DNA from: Pseudoroseomonas aestuarii
GTDB lineage: Bacteria; Pseudomonadota; Alphaproteobacteria; Acetobacterales; Acetobacteraceae
Reading direction: 5' to 3'
DNA length: 64,000 nt
Assembly: GCF_042651065.1 (NCBI RefSeq)
Contig: NZ_JBHSCH010000010.1
Coordinates: 20,859 to 84,858 of the forward strand
The notes under the pieces: model-generated
Database searches by the model: none
What the model saw: the letters and a program-made list of their open reading frames with translations, nothing else
What the model was told of the DNA's origin: nothing
In this document: in pieces, positions 8,882 to 16,975 of the stretch
How positions within the stretch are numbered: the stretch's first letter is position 1
How the letters are laid out: the number at the start of each line of letters is the position of its first letter
Program-made: the position numbers and the translations under genes

Positions 8882-10068
8882 GCGCCCTCCCCCAGCGCGT
8901 GCTGCACAAGGCTGACCCAGTAGGCGGCACCGACCGGCAGCAGCGCGTCGTTGAAGTCGTAGCGGGGCGTGTGGACGTGGTGGAAGCTGCCATCCGCCGC
9001 CACGCCGTTGCCCACCAGGATGAAGGCGCCGGGGCGGGCCTGGAGCATGTAGGCGAAATCCTCGCCGGCCGTGATCGGCGGGTAGTCGGTGTCCACCTGC
9101 GCCGCGCCCGCCAGCGCGGCGGCGGCGCGGGCGGCCAGCGCCACCTCCGCCCCCGTGTTCACCAGCGCCGGGTAGTCGTGCCGGTAATCCACCTCGGCCG
9201 CGCAGCCATGCGCGGTGGCCAGCGCCTCGGCCAGCTCGCGCAGGCGCCGGCCCATGGTCTCGCGGATCTCGGGGCGGAAGGAGCGGCCGGTGCCGGAGAG
9301 GCGCGCCTCGGCGGGGATGACGTTCGGCGCCCGCGCGTCGCCGGCGGCGATGTGGCCGACGCTCAGCACCCCCGTCTCCCGCGCCGGCAGGTTGCGGCCG
9401 ATGACGCCCTGCAACGCGCCGATGAAGGCGGCCAGCGGCTGGGTCGGGTCGGTCGCGCGGTGCGGCACGGCGCCATGCCCGCCGCTGCCGCGGAAGGTGA
9501 CGGACCAGCTGTCCACATTCGCCAGCATCGGCCCGGTGCGCAGGCCGAAGTGGCCCAGCGCCAGCCCCGGCTCGTTGTGCAGGCCGAACACGGCATCGGC
9601 GGGGAAGCGCTCGAACAGCCCATCCTCCACCATGCGCCGCCCGCCGCCCAGGCCCTCCTCGGCGGGCTGGAAGATGAAGTGGACGGTGCCGGCGAAATCC
9701 GGGTTCCGCGCCAGTTCCTCCGCCGCGCCGAGCAGCATGGTGGTGTGCCCGTCATGCCCGCAGGCATGCATCACCCCGGGCGTGGCCGAGGCATAGGGCA
9801 GGCCGGTGGCCTCCTGGATCGGCAGGGCGTCCATGTCGGCGCGCAGCGCGATGCTGCGCGGCCCCGGCCGGCGCCCGCGCAGCGTGCCGACGACGCCGGT
9901 GCCCGCCAGCCCCTCCTCCACCGCGATGCCGCAGGCGCGCAGCCGGGCGGCGACGCGCGCCGCCGTGCGCCGTTCCTCGAAGCCCATCTCGGGGTGGCGG
10001 TGCAGGTCGTGGCGGAAGGCGGCGAGATCCTGCTGCCGGGCCGCGAGACGTTCGCTCAGGTGCTGCAA
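8878..10068 (-). CDS. M20 family amidohydrolase (hippurate hydrolase/IAA-amino acid hydrolase type)
   Basis: About 396 residues of the M20D amidohydrolase family. Motifs are FRHDLHRHPEMGFEE near the N-terminus, ADMDALPIQEATG, MHACGHDGHTTMLLG (metal ligands), FQPAEEGLGGGRRMVEDG and, near the C-terminus, TAGEDFAYMLQ. There is no ATG at the conserved N-terminus. A TTG at 10068, preceded by AGCGGAG, gives LQHLSERLAARQQDLAAFRH and is the best start. The family cleaves N-acyl amino acids. Here the gene sits between the MFS exporter and the siderophore esterase and overlaps the latter, so it may process or recycle an acylated siderophore fragment; that role is only inference. Confidence 0.85.
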   Translation of the reverse strand: MQHLSERLAARQQDLAAFRHDLHRHPEMGFEERRTAARVAARLRACGIAVEEGLAGTGVVGTLRGRRPGPRSIALRADMDALPIQEATGLPYASATPGVMHACGHDGHTTMLLGAAEELARNPDFAGTVHFIFQPAEEGLGGGRRMVEDGLFERFPADAVFGLHNEPGLALGHFGLRTGPMLANVDSWSVTFRGSGGHGAVPHRATDPTQPLAAFIGALQGVIGRNLPARETGVLSVGHIAAGDARAPNVIPAEARLSGTGRSFRPEIRETMGRRLRELAEALATAHGCAAEVDYRHDYPALVNTGAEVALAARAAAALAGAAQVDTDYPPITAGEDFAYMLQARPGAFILVGNGVAADGSFHHVHTPRYDFNDALLPVGAAYWVSLVQHALGEGA

Positions 10069-10115
10069 GGCGTTTGGCTCCGCTGGGCTGGGGGAGATGG
10101 CAGGGGAAGGGCGCG

Positions 10116-11342
10116 TCAGCGCGGGCCGGGCGCGGCCATGGTTGCGGCCGGCCGCCCCCACATGGAGAGCGAGACGGCCAGCAGCATCAGCGCCACCAGC
10201 AGGTAGGGCAGGCTGTGGCCGAGCGTGTAGAGCAGGCTTCCGGCCACCGGCCCCAGAACCATGCCGAGGCCCTGCGCCGCGCCAGCCGCGCCGGCCGCGC
10301 CGCCCTGCTCCTGCGGCCCCACGGCGTTGGCGACCATCGCCGAGAAGGCGGGGAACACCCAGCCCATGCCGGCCGCCGCCACGAAGTAGCAGGCCCCCAG
10401 CATCCAGCCCTGGGTGGCGAGCGCGACGCTGCCGAAGCCGGCCGCCGCGACCAGCGTGCCGAGGCCGATCATCCGCGCCGGGGCGATGCGGAGCCGCGTG
10501 GCCAGGGCCTGCGACAGCACCAGGGCGAGGCCCACCAGCATCAGCGCCGTGCCCGCCGCCTCCGCCGCCGCGTCGGGCGCCAGGCCGAGGCGGTCCAGCG
10601 CGTAGAAGCCGATGGTGACCTGCGCGATGGCCACGCTGAACATGGCGGTGAAGCCGGTGAGGAGCGGGTGGCGCAGCCGCGGGTCCCACAGCGGCAGCGC
10701 CTTGCGCGGCGGGCGCGGCTGCGCGGGCTGCGCCGGCACCAGCCGCCACAGCACCAGCAGCGCCAGGGGCGGCAGGGCCGCCGTGAAGAGCAGCGGCACG
10801 CTCAGCCCGTACTGGGCCAGCAGCGCCGCCAGCGCCGGCCCGACCACCAGCCCCGCGCCGCTGCCGGTGCCGAGCAGGGCCATCGCCGCCGCCCGGCGCT
10901 CGGGCGGCACCCGGTCGGCGATCAGCGCGCCGCTGGCGGCGGGAATGGCCGCGTAGGTGCCGCCGACCAAGGCGCGGCCCAGGGCCAGCCCGAGGAAGGC
11001 CAGGCCCTCCGGCAACTCCCAGCGCAGCGTCGCGTCGATCATCAGGCACAGCGCCCAGTAGGAGAGGGTGAAGCCCAGGGCGCCGACCAGCAGCACCGGC
11101 CGGCGGCCGTGCCGGTCGCTGGCCAGGCCCCAGGGGCGCGCGCCCAGCATCCACATGACGCCCGAGGCGGAGACGGCCATGCCGGCCTGCCACGGCGCCA
11201 GCCCCGCCACCCGCGCGATGGGGCCGATGAGGGCGACGAAGGCCATCATCGCCATGCTGCCGGAGAAGGTGGTGGCCATCAGCGCCAGCAGGACCCTGTC
11301 CTTCTGCGGGGGCGGTGCACCGGCGGCATGGTCACGGGTCAT
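10116..11342 (-). CDS. MFS transporter, probable siderophore exporter
   Basis: A 408-residue major facilitator protein with about 12 hydrophobic segments. The signature loop after TM2 is GLASDRHGRRPVLLVG, and a TM5 drug-antiporter-like stretch reads TGSGAGLVVGPALAALL. The start is the ATG at 11342 (MTRDHAAGAPPPQKDR). The gene is followed by the amidohydrolase and esterase genes in the same direction. A Fur-box-like site lies about 100 bases upstream. By analogy to EntS it may secrete the catecholate siderophore. Multidrug efflux is the main alternative, since substrate cannot be read from sequence. Confidence 0.8.
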   Translation of the reverse strand: MTRDHAAGAPPPQKDRVLLALMATTFSGSMAMMAFVALIGPIARVAGLAPWQAGMAVSASGVMWMLGARPWGLASDRHGRRPVLLVGALGFTLSYWALCLMIDATLRWELPEGLAFLGLALGRALVGGTYAAIPAASGALIADRVPPERRAAAMALLGTGSGAGLVVGPALAALLAQYGLSVPLLFTAALPPLALLVLWRLVPAQPAQPRPPRKALPLWDPRLRHPLLTGFTAMFSVAIAQVTIGFYALDRLGLAPDAAAEAAGTALMLVGLALVLSQALATRLRIAPARMIGLGTLVAAAGFGSVALATQGWMLGACYFVAAAGMGWVFPAFSAMVANAVGPQEQGGAAGAAGAAQGLGMVLGPVAGSLLYTLGHSLPYLLVALMLLAVSLSMWGRPAATMAAPGPR

Positions 11343-11443
11343 GGTCAGTCCTTGGCGCGGTGCCGGGGCGGGGCCTGGGGAAGGCGGGCGGCTAGGCGTG
11401 GGCCTGCCGTGCCCCGCGCAGGCCCACGCTTGGCCGCAGATGT

Positions 11444-11462
11444 GATAATGCGACCAATTCGC
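11444..11462. promoter_or_regulatory. Possible Fur box upstream of the MFS exporter gene
   Basis: GATAATGCGACCAATTCGC keeps the full left half (GATAATG) of the Fur consensus and matches about 12 of 19 positions. It lies about 100 bases before the start of the minus-strand exporter gene, between it and the hxlR stop. The right half is weak, so this is tentative. Confidence 0.4.
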
Positions 11463-11497
11463 GATTGGCAAGGGCTGCCCCGCCTGCCCGCTGCGGC

Positions 11498-11890
11498 TCA
11501 GGGGTGCCCCGCCCTGGCGGCCCTCTCCGGCGCAGGCTTGGGTGCGCTGCCGCCGAACAGGCCGATATGCGCGTCGCCCCATCGCTTCAGGGCGCCGAGG
11601 ACCGGCTCCAGCGTGCGGCCGAGCGGCGAGAGGTTGTATTCCACCTTGGGCGGCACCTGGGCATAGACGGTGCGGGTGACCAGCCCGTCCTGCTCCAGCT
11701 CGCGCAGCTGGTTGGTCAGCGTGCGCTGCGTGACGCCGGGCAGCCGCCGGCGCATCTCGTTGAAGCGCATCGTGCCTTCGAGCAGGTGGAACAGGATGAC
11801 GCATTTCCACTTGCCGTCGATCAGGCTGACGGCCGCCTCCACCGGGCAGCCGGGGTTGCAGTCCAGCCGGGAATGGCGGGGCTTGGCCAT
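11498..11890 (-). CDS. HxlR-family transcriptional regulator
   Basis: About 130 residues with the HxlR winged-helix pattern: CNPGCPVEAAVSLIDGKWKCVILFHL, then MRFNEMRRRLPGVTQRTLTNQLRELEQDGLV and EYNLSPLGRTLEPVL. The Cys residues before CPVEA resemble the redox-sensing Cys of several HxlR proteins that respond to quinones or aldehydes. The gene is divergent from a quinone-oxidoreductase-like gene, a common regulator-target arrangement. An upstream in-frame ATG at 11911 would add seven residues; neither start has a clear ribosome site. Confidence 0.88.
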   Translation of the reverse strand: MAKPRHSRLDCNPGCPVEAAVSLIDGKWKCVILFHLLEGTMRFNEMRRRLPGVTQRTLTNQLRELEQDGLVTRTVYAQVPPKVEYNLSPLGRTLEPVLGALKRWGDAHIGLFGGSAPKPAPERAARAGHP

Positions 11891-11990
11891 GGGCGGTATC
11901 CATCTCGACACTAGGGGCGGTGCTTGTGCGTATCGACGTGAAGCGCCGGAACCTTACCTTCCGGCCAGAAGCATTGCGAGGAGCAGCCCC

Positions 11991-13010
11991 ATGAAGGCCA
12001 TCGCCTACCAGACCGCCGGCGCCATCGACCGCCCGGAGTCGTTGCAGGATATCGAGCTGCCGCGCCCCGAGCCGACGGGGCGGGACCTGCTGGTGCAGGT
12101 GCGGGCCGTGTCGGTGAACCCGGTGGACACCAAGGTCCGCCGCAGCGCCTCGGCCGAGGCCGGCCAGTGGAAGGTGCTGGGCTGGGACGCCGTCGGCACC
12201 GTGGTCGCCGCGGGTCCGGAGGCCAGCTTGTTCCGGCCCGGGGACGCCGTGGCCTATGCCGGCTCGATCATCCGCCCCGGCACCAACAGCGAGTTTCACC
12301 TGGTGGATGAGCGGATCGTCGGCCGCAAGCCCGCCAGCTTGTCCGACGCCGAGGCGGCGGCCCTGCCGCTGACCGCCCTCACCGCCTGGGAGGCGCTGTT
12401 CCACCGGCTGGAGGTGGCGCGCCCGGTGCCCGGCGCCGGCCACGCCATCCTGATCATCGGTGGGGCGGGCGGCGTCGGCTCCATCGCCGTGCAGCTGGCC
12501 CGCCGGCTGACGGACCTCACCGTCATCGCCACGGCCTCCCGCCCCGAGACCCAGGCCTGGGTGCGGGAGATGGGCGCGCACCATGTGCTGGACCACCGCC
12601 AGCCCCTGGCGGCGCAGGTGGCGGCGCTCGGCATCGGCGCGCCCGCCTTCGTCTTCTCGACCACGGAAACGCACCAGCACCTGGCCGAGATCGCCGAGCT
12701 GATCGCGCCGCAGGGCCGCTTCGCCCTGATCGACGACCCGGAGACGCTGGACGTGAACCGCTTCAAGCGGAAATCCGTCTCCATCCATTGGGAGCTGATG
12801 TTCACCCGCTCCCTGTTCCAGACGGCCGACATGGACGAGCAGGGCAAGCTGCTCAACGAGGTGGCGCGGCTGGTGGACGAGGGCACGCTGCGCACCACCC
12901 TGGCCGAGCATATGGGCCCCATCAACGCCGCCAACCTGAGGCGCGCGCACGCGCTGATCGAGAGCGGCAAGGCGCGCGGCAAGATCGTGCTGGAGGGCTT
13001 CGGCGGCTGA
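11991..13010 (+). CDS. Zinc-type alcohol dehydrogenase-like NADPH:quinone oxidoreductase
   Basis: A 339-residue medium-chain dehydrogenase/reductase (ZADH/QOR branch). The N-terminus is MKAIAYQTAGAIDRPESLQD; VRAVSVNPVDTKVRR and GWDAVGTVVAAGPEASLFRPGD form the catalytic domain; IIGGAGGVGSIAVQLAR is the dinucleotide-binding glycine motif. Structural zinc cysteines are absent, as in quinone reductases. GAGGAG precedes the ATG at 11991. It lies divergent from the HxlR regulator and is probably induced by electrophiles or quinones under its control. Its exact substrate is unknown. Confidence 0.87.
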   Translation: MKAIAYQTAGAIDRPESLQDIELPRPEPTGRDLLVQVRAVSVNPVDTKVRRSASAEAGQWKVLGWDAVGTVVAAGPEASLFRPGDAVAYAGSIIRPGTNSEFHLVDERIVGRKPASLSDAEAAALPLTALTAWEALFHRLEVARPVPGAGHAILIIGGAGGVGSIAVQLARRLTDLTVIATASRPETQAWVREMGAHHVLDHRQPLAAQVAALGIGAPAFVFSTTETHQHLAEIAELIAPQGRFALIDDPETLDVNRFKRKSVSIHWELMFTRSLFQTADMDEQGKLLNEVARLVDEGTLRTTLAEHMGPINAANLRRAHALIESGKARGKIVLEGFGG

Positions 13011-13025
13011 GGGCGCCGCGCCGGT

Positions 13026-13057
13026 GCCGGGCCGCCTCCCACGGAAGGCGGCCCGGC
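13026..13057. terminator. Hairpin after the oxidoreductase gene
   Basis: A perfect 12-base inverted repeat, GCCGGGCCGCCT and AGGCGGCCCGGC, with an 8-base loop starts 15 bases after the stop at 13010. It is a likely terminator, although no T-run follows. Confidence 0.55.
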
Positions 13058-13274
13058 GATGCGGGCGATGAGCCGGCAAGGGGGGCCGGCAAGGGGGGAG
13101 CGCCCGTGGCCGGCGGCCCAGGGAAGCGCCGGAATGGACAAGAATTTTCCCCCCGCAAGGCCGATAGATGGCGCGCATGACGGCCACGCCACGGGACGCA
13201 CCATCGCCGCAGCCTGCGGACGATCACGGTGGCCAGCCGGGCACGACGATCCGATCCACGCAGGAGCCAGAACG

Positions 13275-14102
13275 ATGACCACCTTCACCACCGCGGATGG
13301 CACCGAGATCTTCTACAAGGACTGGGGCAGCGGGCAGCCGGTGGTCTTCCACCATGGCTGGCCGCTGAGCAGCGACGACTGGGACGCGCAGATGCTGTTC
13401 TTCCTGGCGCAGGGCTACCGCGTCGTCGCGCATGACCGCCGGGGCCATGGCCGCTCCACCCAGACCGACAGCGGCAACGAGATGGACACCTACGCGGCCG
13501 ATGTCGCCGCGCTGGCGGCGCATCTGGACCTGCGCGACGCCATCCATGTCGGGCACTCCACCGGCGGCGGCGAGGTGGCGCGCTACGTGGCGCGGCATGG
13601 CGGCGGCGGCCGCGTGGCCAAGGCGGTGCTGATCGGCGCCGTGCCGCCGGTGATGGTCAGGAGCGAGAAGAACCCGGGCGGCCTGCCGCTCGAGGTGTTC
13701 GACGGCTTCCGCGCCGCCCTCGTCGCGAACCGGGCGCAGTTCTTCCGCGACATCCCGGCGGGCCCCTTCTACGGTTTCAACCGCCCCGACGCGAAGGTCT
13801 CCCCGGGCGTGGTCGACAATTGGTGGCGCCAGGGCATGATGGGCGGCGCCAAGGCGCATTACGACTGCATCCAGGCCTTCTCGGAAACCGATTTCACCGA
13901 GGACCTCCAGGCGATCGACGTGCCCGTGCTGGTCATGCATGGCGAGGACGACCAGATCGTGCCGATCGCGGATTCCGCCCTGCTTGCCATCCGGCTGCTG
14001 AAGCACGGCGCGCTCAAGACCTATCCCGGCCTGTCGCACGGCATGTGCACCACCCATGCCGATATCATCAACGCCGACCTGCTGGCCTTCATGCGGGGCT
14101 GA
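13275..14102 (+). CDS. Alpha/beta hydrolase, non-heme chloroperoxidase (cofactor-free haloperoxidase) family
   Basis: At 275 residues this is close to the usual length of cofactor-independent haloperoxidases/aryl esterases. Visible elements are the N-terminal strand MTTFTTADGTEIFYKDWGSG, HHGWPLSSDDWD (oxyanion region), HDRRGHGRS, the nucleophile elbow GHSTGGGEVARYVARHG, the acid in MHGEDDQIVP and the catalytic His in LSHGM. The ATG at 13275 follows the spacer CAGGAGCCAGAACG with AGGAG. The gene stands alone on the plus strand between two hairpins. Physiological substrate is unknown; members hydrolyse esters and can make peracids. Confidence 0.88.
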   Translation: MTTFTTADGTEIFYKDWGSGQPVVFHHGWPLSSDDWDAQMLFFLAQGYRVVAHDRRGHGRSTQTDSGNEMDTYAADVAALAAHLDLRDAIHVGHSTGGGEVARYVARHGGGGRVAKAVLIGAVPPVMVRSEKNPGGLPLEVFDGFRAALVANRAQFFRDIPAGPFYGFNRPDAKVSPGVVDNWWRQGMMGGAKAHYDCIQAFSETDFTEDLQAIDVPVLVMHGEDDQIVPIADSALLAIRLLKHGALKTYPGLSHGMCTTHADIINADLLAFMRG

Positions 14103-14109
14103 ACCGCAC

Positions 14110-14149
14110 CCGGCCCCCCGCCCCGGCGGAGGGCGGGGCGGGGGGCCGG
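14110..14149. terminator. GC-rich hairpin terminator after the hydrolase gene
   Basis: A perfect 15-base inverted repeat with arms CCGGCCCCCCGCCCC (14110-14124) and GGGGCGGGGGGCCGG (14135-14149) begins 8 bases after the hydrolase stop. CCTTTCCC follows. It separates this gene from the convergent cytochrome oxidase operon. Confidence 0.65.
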
Positions 14150-14253
14150 CCAGGGCCTTTCCCGTTCGCACCGGCGCGCGGAGAAGGCTCTGGCTCATTG
14201 CTTTCACGAGCATTCTCGCGCGAGCAGGCGAAGCAGCCTGCTTGCGATCTGCT

Positions 14254-14661
14254 CTAGAAGCCGGAGCGGCCGCCCGCAGTCTCCGGCGGCTCCATCGTCC
14301 TGTCTTCCATGTGCTCCGGCTGGGTCAGCGGCGCGCGCGTGGCCTGGTCGGCGAAGACCAGTGCGGCCAGGAACCCCACCCAGAGCAGCCAGGCCCCGCC
14401 CGCCAGCCGCAGCAGCGGATCGGGGCGGCGCAGATGCATGAAGAACAGGCCGATCAGCAGCATCTTGGCGGCGGCGATGCCAAGGCTCACGGCCATGTTC
14501 CACCGGCCCATCGGCAGGTAGGCCAGGGCGCAGCTGGCCAGGGCCAGCCCCACCAGAACCAGCCACACCGGCAGGCTGCGCGCCAGGATGGCCCCGGCGC
14601 TGCGCGGCGTGGCTTCCCCCAGGGAGCGCTTGCTCGACCGCCTGCTCGAGCGCCCGCTCAT
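14254..14661 (-). CDS. Cytochrome c oxidase subunit IV-like membrane protein (caa3-type)
   Basis: A 135-residue protein with about three hydrophobic segments (LPVWLVLVGLALASCALAYL, MAVSLGIAAAKMLLIGLFFM, GAWLLWVGFLAALVFA). FFMHLRR after the second segment is typical of prokaryotic cytochrome c oxidase subunit IV/CoxD. It is the last gene of the act-cox operon; its ATG overlaps the stop of the subunit III gene. It should sit in the inner membrane and help assemble or stabilise the oxidase. Confidence 0.85.
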   Translation of the reverse strand: MSGRSSRRSSKRSLGEATPRSAGAILARSLPVWLVLVGLALASCALAYLPMGRWNMAVSLGIAAAKMLLIGLFFMHLRRPDPLLRLAGGAWLLWVGFLAALVFADQATRAPLTQPEHMEDRTMEPPETAGGRSGF

Positions 14662-15287
14662 GCCGCGCGCCCGTCGAGATAGAGCAGCGGGTAGAGAAAC
14701 ACCCACACCACGTCGATCAGGTGCCAGTACAGCGCCGCCGCCTCGAAGGCCGGGCTGCGCCAGGGGCGGCGGCCCAGCACCGCCTGGCCGGCCAGCCAGG
14801 CGATGGCGGAGAGGCCGCCCAGCAGGTGCAGCCCGTGCAGCCCGGTCAGCAGCCAGTAGAAGGCGAAGGCGACCCGCGCCGCCGGCTGCTCCAGCGCGAA
14901 GCCGGGGCCGGGCCAGAGCCCCTTCGCCAGGTCGGTGCGCCATTCCAGCCCCTTCAGGCACAGGAAGGCCAGGCCCAGCGCCAGGGTCAGCCCGAGCGCC
15001 CGGCCCGCCAGTTGCGGCAGCTCGGCCCGCGCCGCCTGGGCGCCGACCGCCATCGTCAGGCTGCTGGTCAGCAGCAGCAGCGTGTTGGCCGTGCCATAGA
15101 CGATGTCGGCCTCGCGCCCGGCCGCGGCGAAGGCCGCCGGATGGAACCAGCGCGTGGCGATGAAGGCCAGGATCAGCCCGCCGAACAGCAGGGCCTCGCT
15201 GGCCAGGAACAGCCACATGCCGAAGCTGGCCGCCTCGCGCTGGCGGCGCAGGCTGTGCCACGGCTCGCGCAGCGCCCCGCCGCTCAC
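14658..15287 (-). CDS. coxC: Cytochrome c oxidase subunit III
   Basis: A 209-residue, five-helix heme-copper oxidase subunit III. FGMWLFLASEALLFGGL is the family signature at the first helix, with the conserved Glu in SEALLF. FYWLLTGLHGLHLLGGL and WHLIDVVWVFLYPLLYL form the last helices. It is a short form without the two N-terminal helices of mitochondrial-type subunits, as in caa3 and bo3 oxidases. The GTG start at 15287 overlaps the subunit I stop (GTGA). Confidence 0.9.
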   Translation of the reverse strand: MSGGALREPWHSLRRQREAASFGMWLFLASEALLFGGLILAFIATRWFHPAAFAAAGREADIVYGTANTLLLLTSSLTMAVGAQAARAELPQLAGRALGLTLALGLAFLCLKGLEWRTDLAKGLWPGPGFALEQPAARVAFAFYWLLTGLHGLHLLGGLSAIAWLAGQAVLGRRPWRSPAFEAAALYWHLIDVVWVFLYPLLYLDGRAA

Positions 15288-16975
15288 AGGTTGCCGCCCT
15301 GGTTCTGGTGCGGCTCCCGCTCGGAATGGTGCGGGCCCTCCGCCTCGGGGTGGTAGAGATAGGGGCCCTCCGCCACCACCGGCAGCACGCCGAAATTCCC
15401 GCGCGGCGGCGGCGAGGCGGTGCGCCATTCGAGGCCCGTGGCATCCCACGGGTCGTCGGTCGCCCGCGCGCCGCGGAACAGCGAGAAGGTGAGATAGGCC
15501 ATCGGCAGCAGGTAGGCCGCCGCCAGCAGCACCGCGCCGCAGGAGGACATGACGTGCCAGATCTGGAACTCGGGCGGATAGGCGGCGTAGCGCCGCGGCA
15601 TGCCGGCGAAGCCCATGACGAACATGGGGAAGAAGGTGAAGGCGAAGCCGAAGAACATCAGGATGGCGGCGAAGCGCGCCCAGCCCTCCGGGTAGAGCCG
15701 CCCGGTGATCTTGGGCCACCAGAAGGAGAGGCCGCCATACAGCGCCGTCACCGCGCCGCCCACCATGATGAAGTGGAAATGCGCCACCACGAAGTAGGTG
15801 TCCGTCACGTGCACGTCGATCGGGATGGCGGCCAGGAACAGCCCGGTCAGCCCGCCCAGCGTGAACAGCCCTATGAAGCCGAGGGCGTAGAGCATCGGCG
15901 CCTCGAAGGTGATCTGGCCGCGGTAGAGGGTGAAGGTCCAGTTGAAGACCTTGATGGCCGAGGGCACGGCGATGACGAAGGACAGGAAGGAGAAGACCAG
16001 GCTGGCGAAGAGCGACTGGCCGGAGACGAACATGTGGTGCCCCCAGACCAGGAAGCCCACCACCGCGATCCAGAGGATGGCGTAGACCATGAAGGTGTAG
16101 CCGAAGATGCGGCGCCGCGCGAAGCAGGTGACGATCTCGCTGATCACGCCGAAGGAGGGCAGGATCATGATGTACACCGCCGGGTGGCTGTAGAACCAGA
16201 ACAGGTGCTGGAACAGCAGCGGGTCGCCGCCCTGGGCCGGGTCGAAGACCGGCAGGCCGAAGGCGCGCTCGGCCACGATCAGCAGCAGCGAGGCGGCCAG
16301 CACCGGCGTCGCCAGCACCATCACCACCGAGGTGCCGTAGAGCGCCCAGACCAGCAGCGGCAGCCGGAACCAGTGCATCCCCGGCGCCCGCAGCAGGTGC
16401 ACCGTGGCGATGAAGTTCAGCCCCGTGGCGATGGAGGAGAACCCCGCCAGGATGACCGCCAGCGCCGCCAGCAGCACGTAGCCGTTGGAGAACATGGTGG
16501 AGAAGGGCGTGTAGAAGGTCCAGCCCGTGTCCACCCCGCCCGCCACCAGCGCCACCACCAGCAGCAGGCCCGCGCCCACGAACAGGTACCAGCTCAGCAG
16601 GTTCACGCGCGGGAAGGCCAGGTCGCGCGCGCCGATCATCAGCGGCAGCAGGAAGTTGCCCAGCGTGTTCGGGATGGAGGGGACCAGGAAGAACCACACC
16701 ATCACCGTGCCGTGCAGGGTGAACATGCGGTTGTAGGCGTCGGCCGTCATCAGGTCCTGCCCGGGCGTGAACAGCTCCAGCCGGATCATCACCGCGCCGA
16801 AGCCGCCGATGACGAAGAAGGCCAGCAGCGTGGCCATGTAGAGCAGCGCGATGCGCTTGTGGTCGGTCGTCAGCAGCCAGGAGCCGAGGCCCTGCTCCGC
16901 CGTCAGGTAGTTGTCGGGCCAGGGTTCGGCCGGCCCCTCCGCCGGGCGGACACGGCCCGCCGCCAGCTCGCTCAC
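15284..16975 (-). CDS. ctaD: Cytochrome c oxidase subunit I (heme-copper, caa3-type)
   Basis: A 563-residue catalytic subunit. Signatures are LTTDHKRIALLYM near the N-terminus, WFYSHPAVYIMILP (CuB His and the cross-linked Tyr), VWGHHMFVSG (CuB His pair), TDTYFVVAHFHFIMVGG (heme ligands) and the membrane helices between. It reduces oxygen to water at the heme a3-CuB site and pumps protons. The GTG at 16975 (VSELAAGRV) overlaps the subunit II stop. It sits directly downstream of alternative complex III genes, so it is the terminal oxidase partner of that complex. Confidence 0.95.
   Translation of the reverse strand: MSELAAGRVRPAEGPAEPWPDNYLTAEQGLGSWLLTTDHKRIALLYMATLLAFFVIGGFGAVMIRLELFTPGQDLMTADAYNRMFTLHGTVMVWFFLVPSIPNTLGNFLLPLMIGARDLAFPRVNLLSWYLFVGAGLLLVVALVAGGVDTGWTFYTPFSTMFSNGYVLLAALAVILAGFSSIATGLNFIATVHLLRAPGMHWFRLPLLVWALYGTSVVMVLATPVLAASLLLIVAERAFGLPVFDPAQGGDPLLFQHLFWFYSHPAVYIMILPSFGVISEIVTCFARRRIFGYTFMVYAILWIAVVGFLVWGHHMFVSGQSLFASLVFSFLSFVIAVPSAIKVFNWTFTLYRGQITFEAPMLYALGFIGLFTLGGLTGLFLAAIPIDVHVTDTYFVVAHFHFIMVGGAVTALYGGLSFWWPKITGRLYPEGWARFAAILMFFGFAFTFFPMFVMGFAGMPRRYAAYPPEFQIWHVMSSCGAVLLAAAYLLPMAYLTFSLFRGARATDDPWDATGLEWRTASPPPRGNFGVLPVVAEGPYLYHPEAEGPHHSEREPHQNQGGNL

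Noticed and set aside
10116..13187. A single 1023-residue minus-strand protein covering the MFS, hxlR and oxidoreductase regions
   Set aside because: Only the part from the ATG at 11342 is MFS-like; the upstream extension is a shadow of two real genes in other frames.
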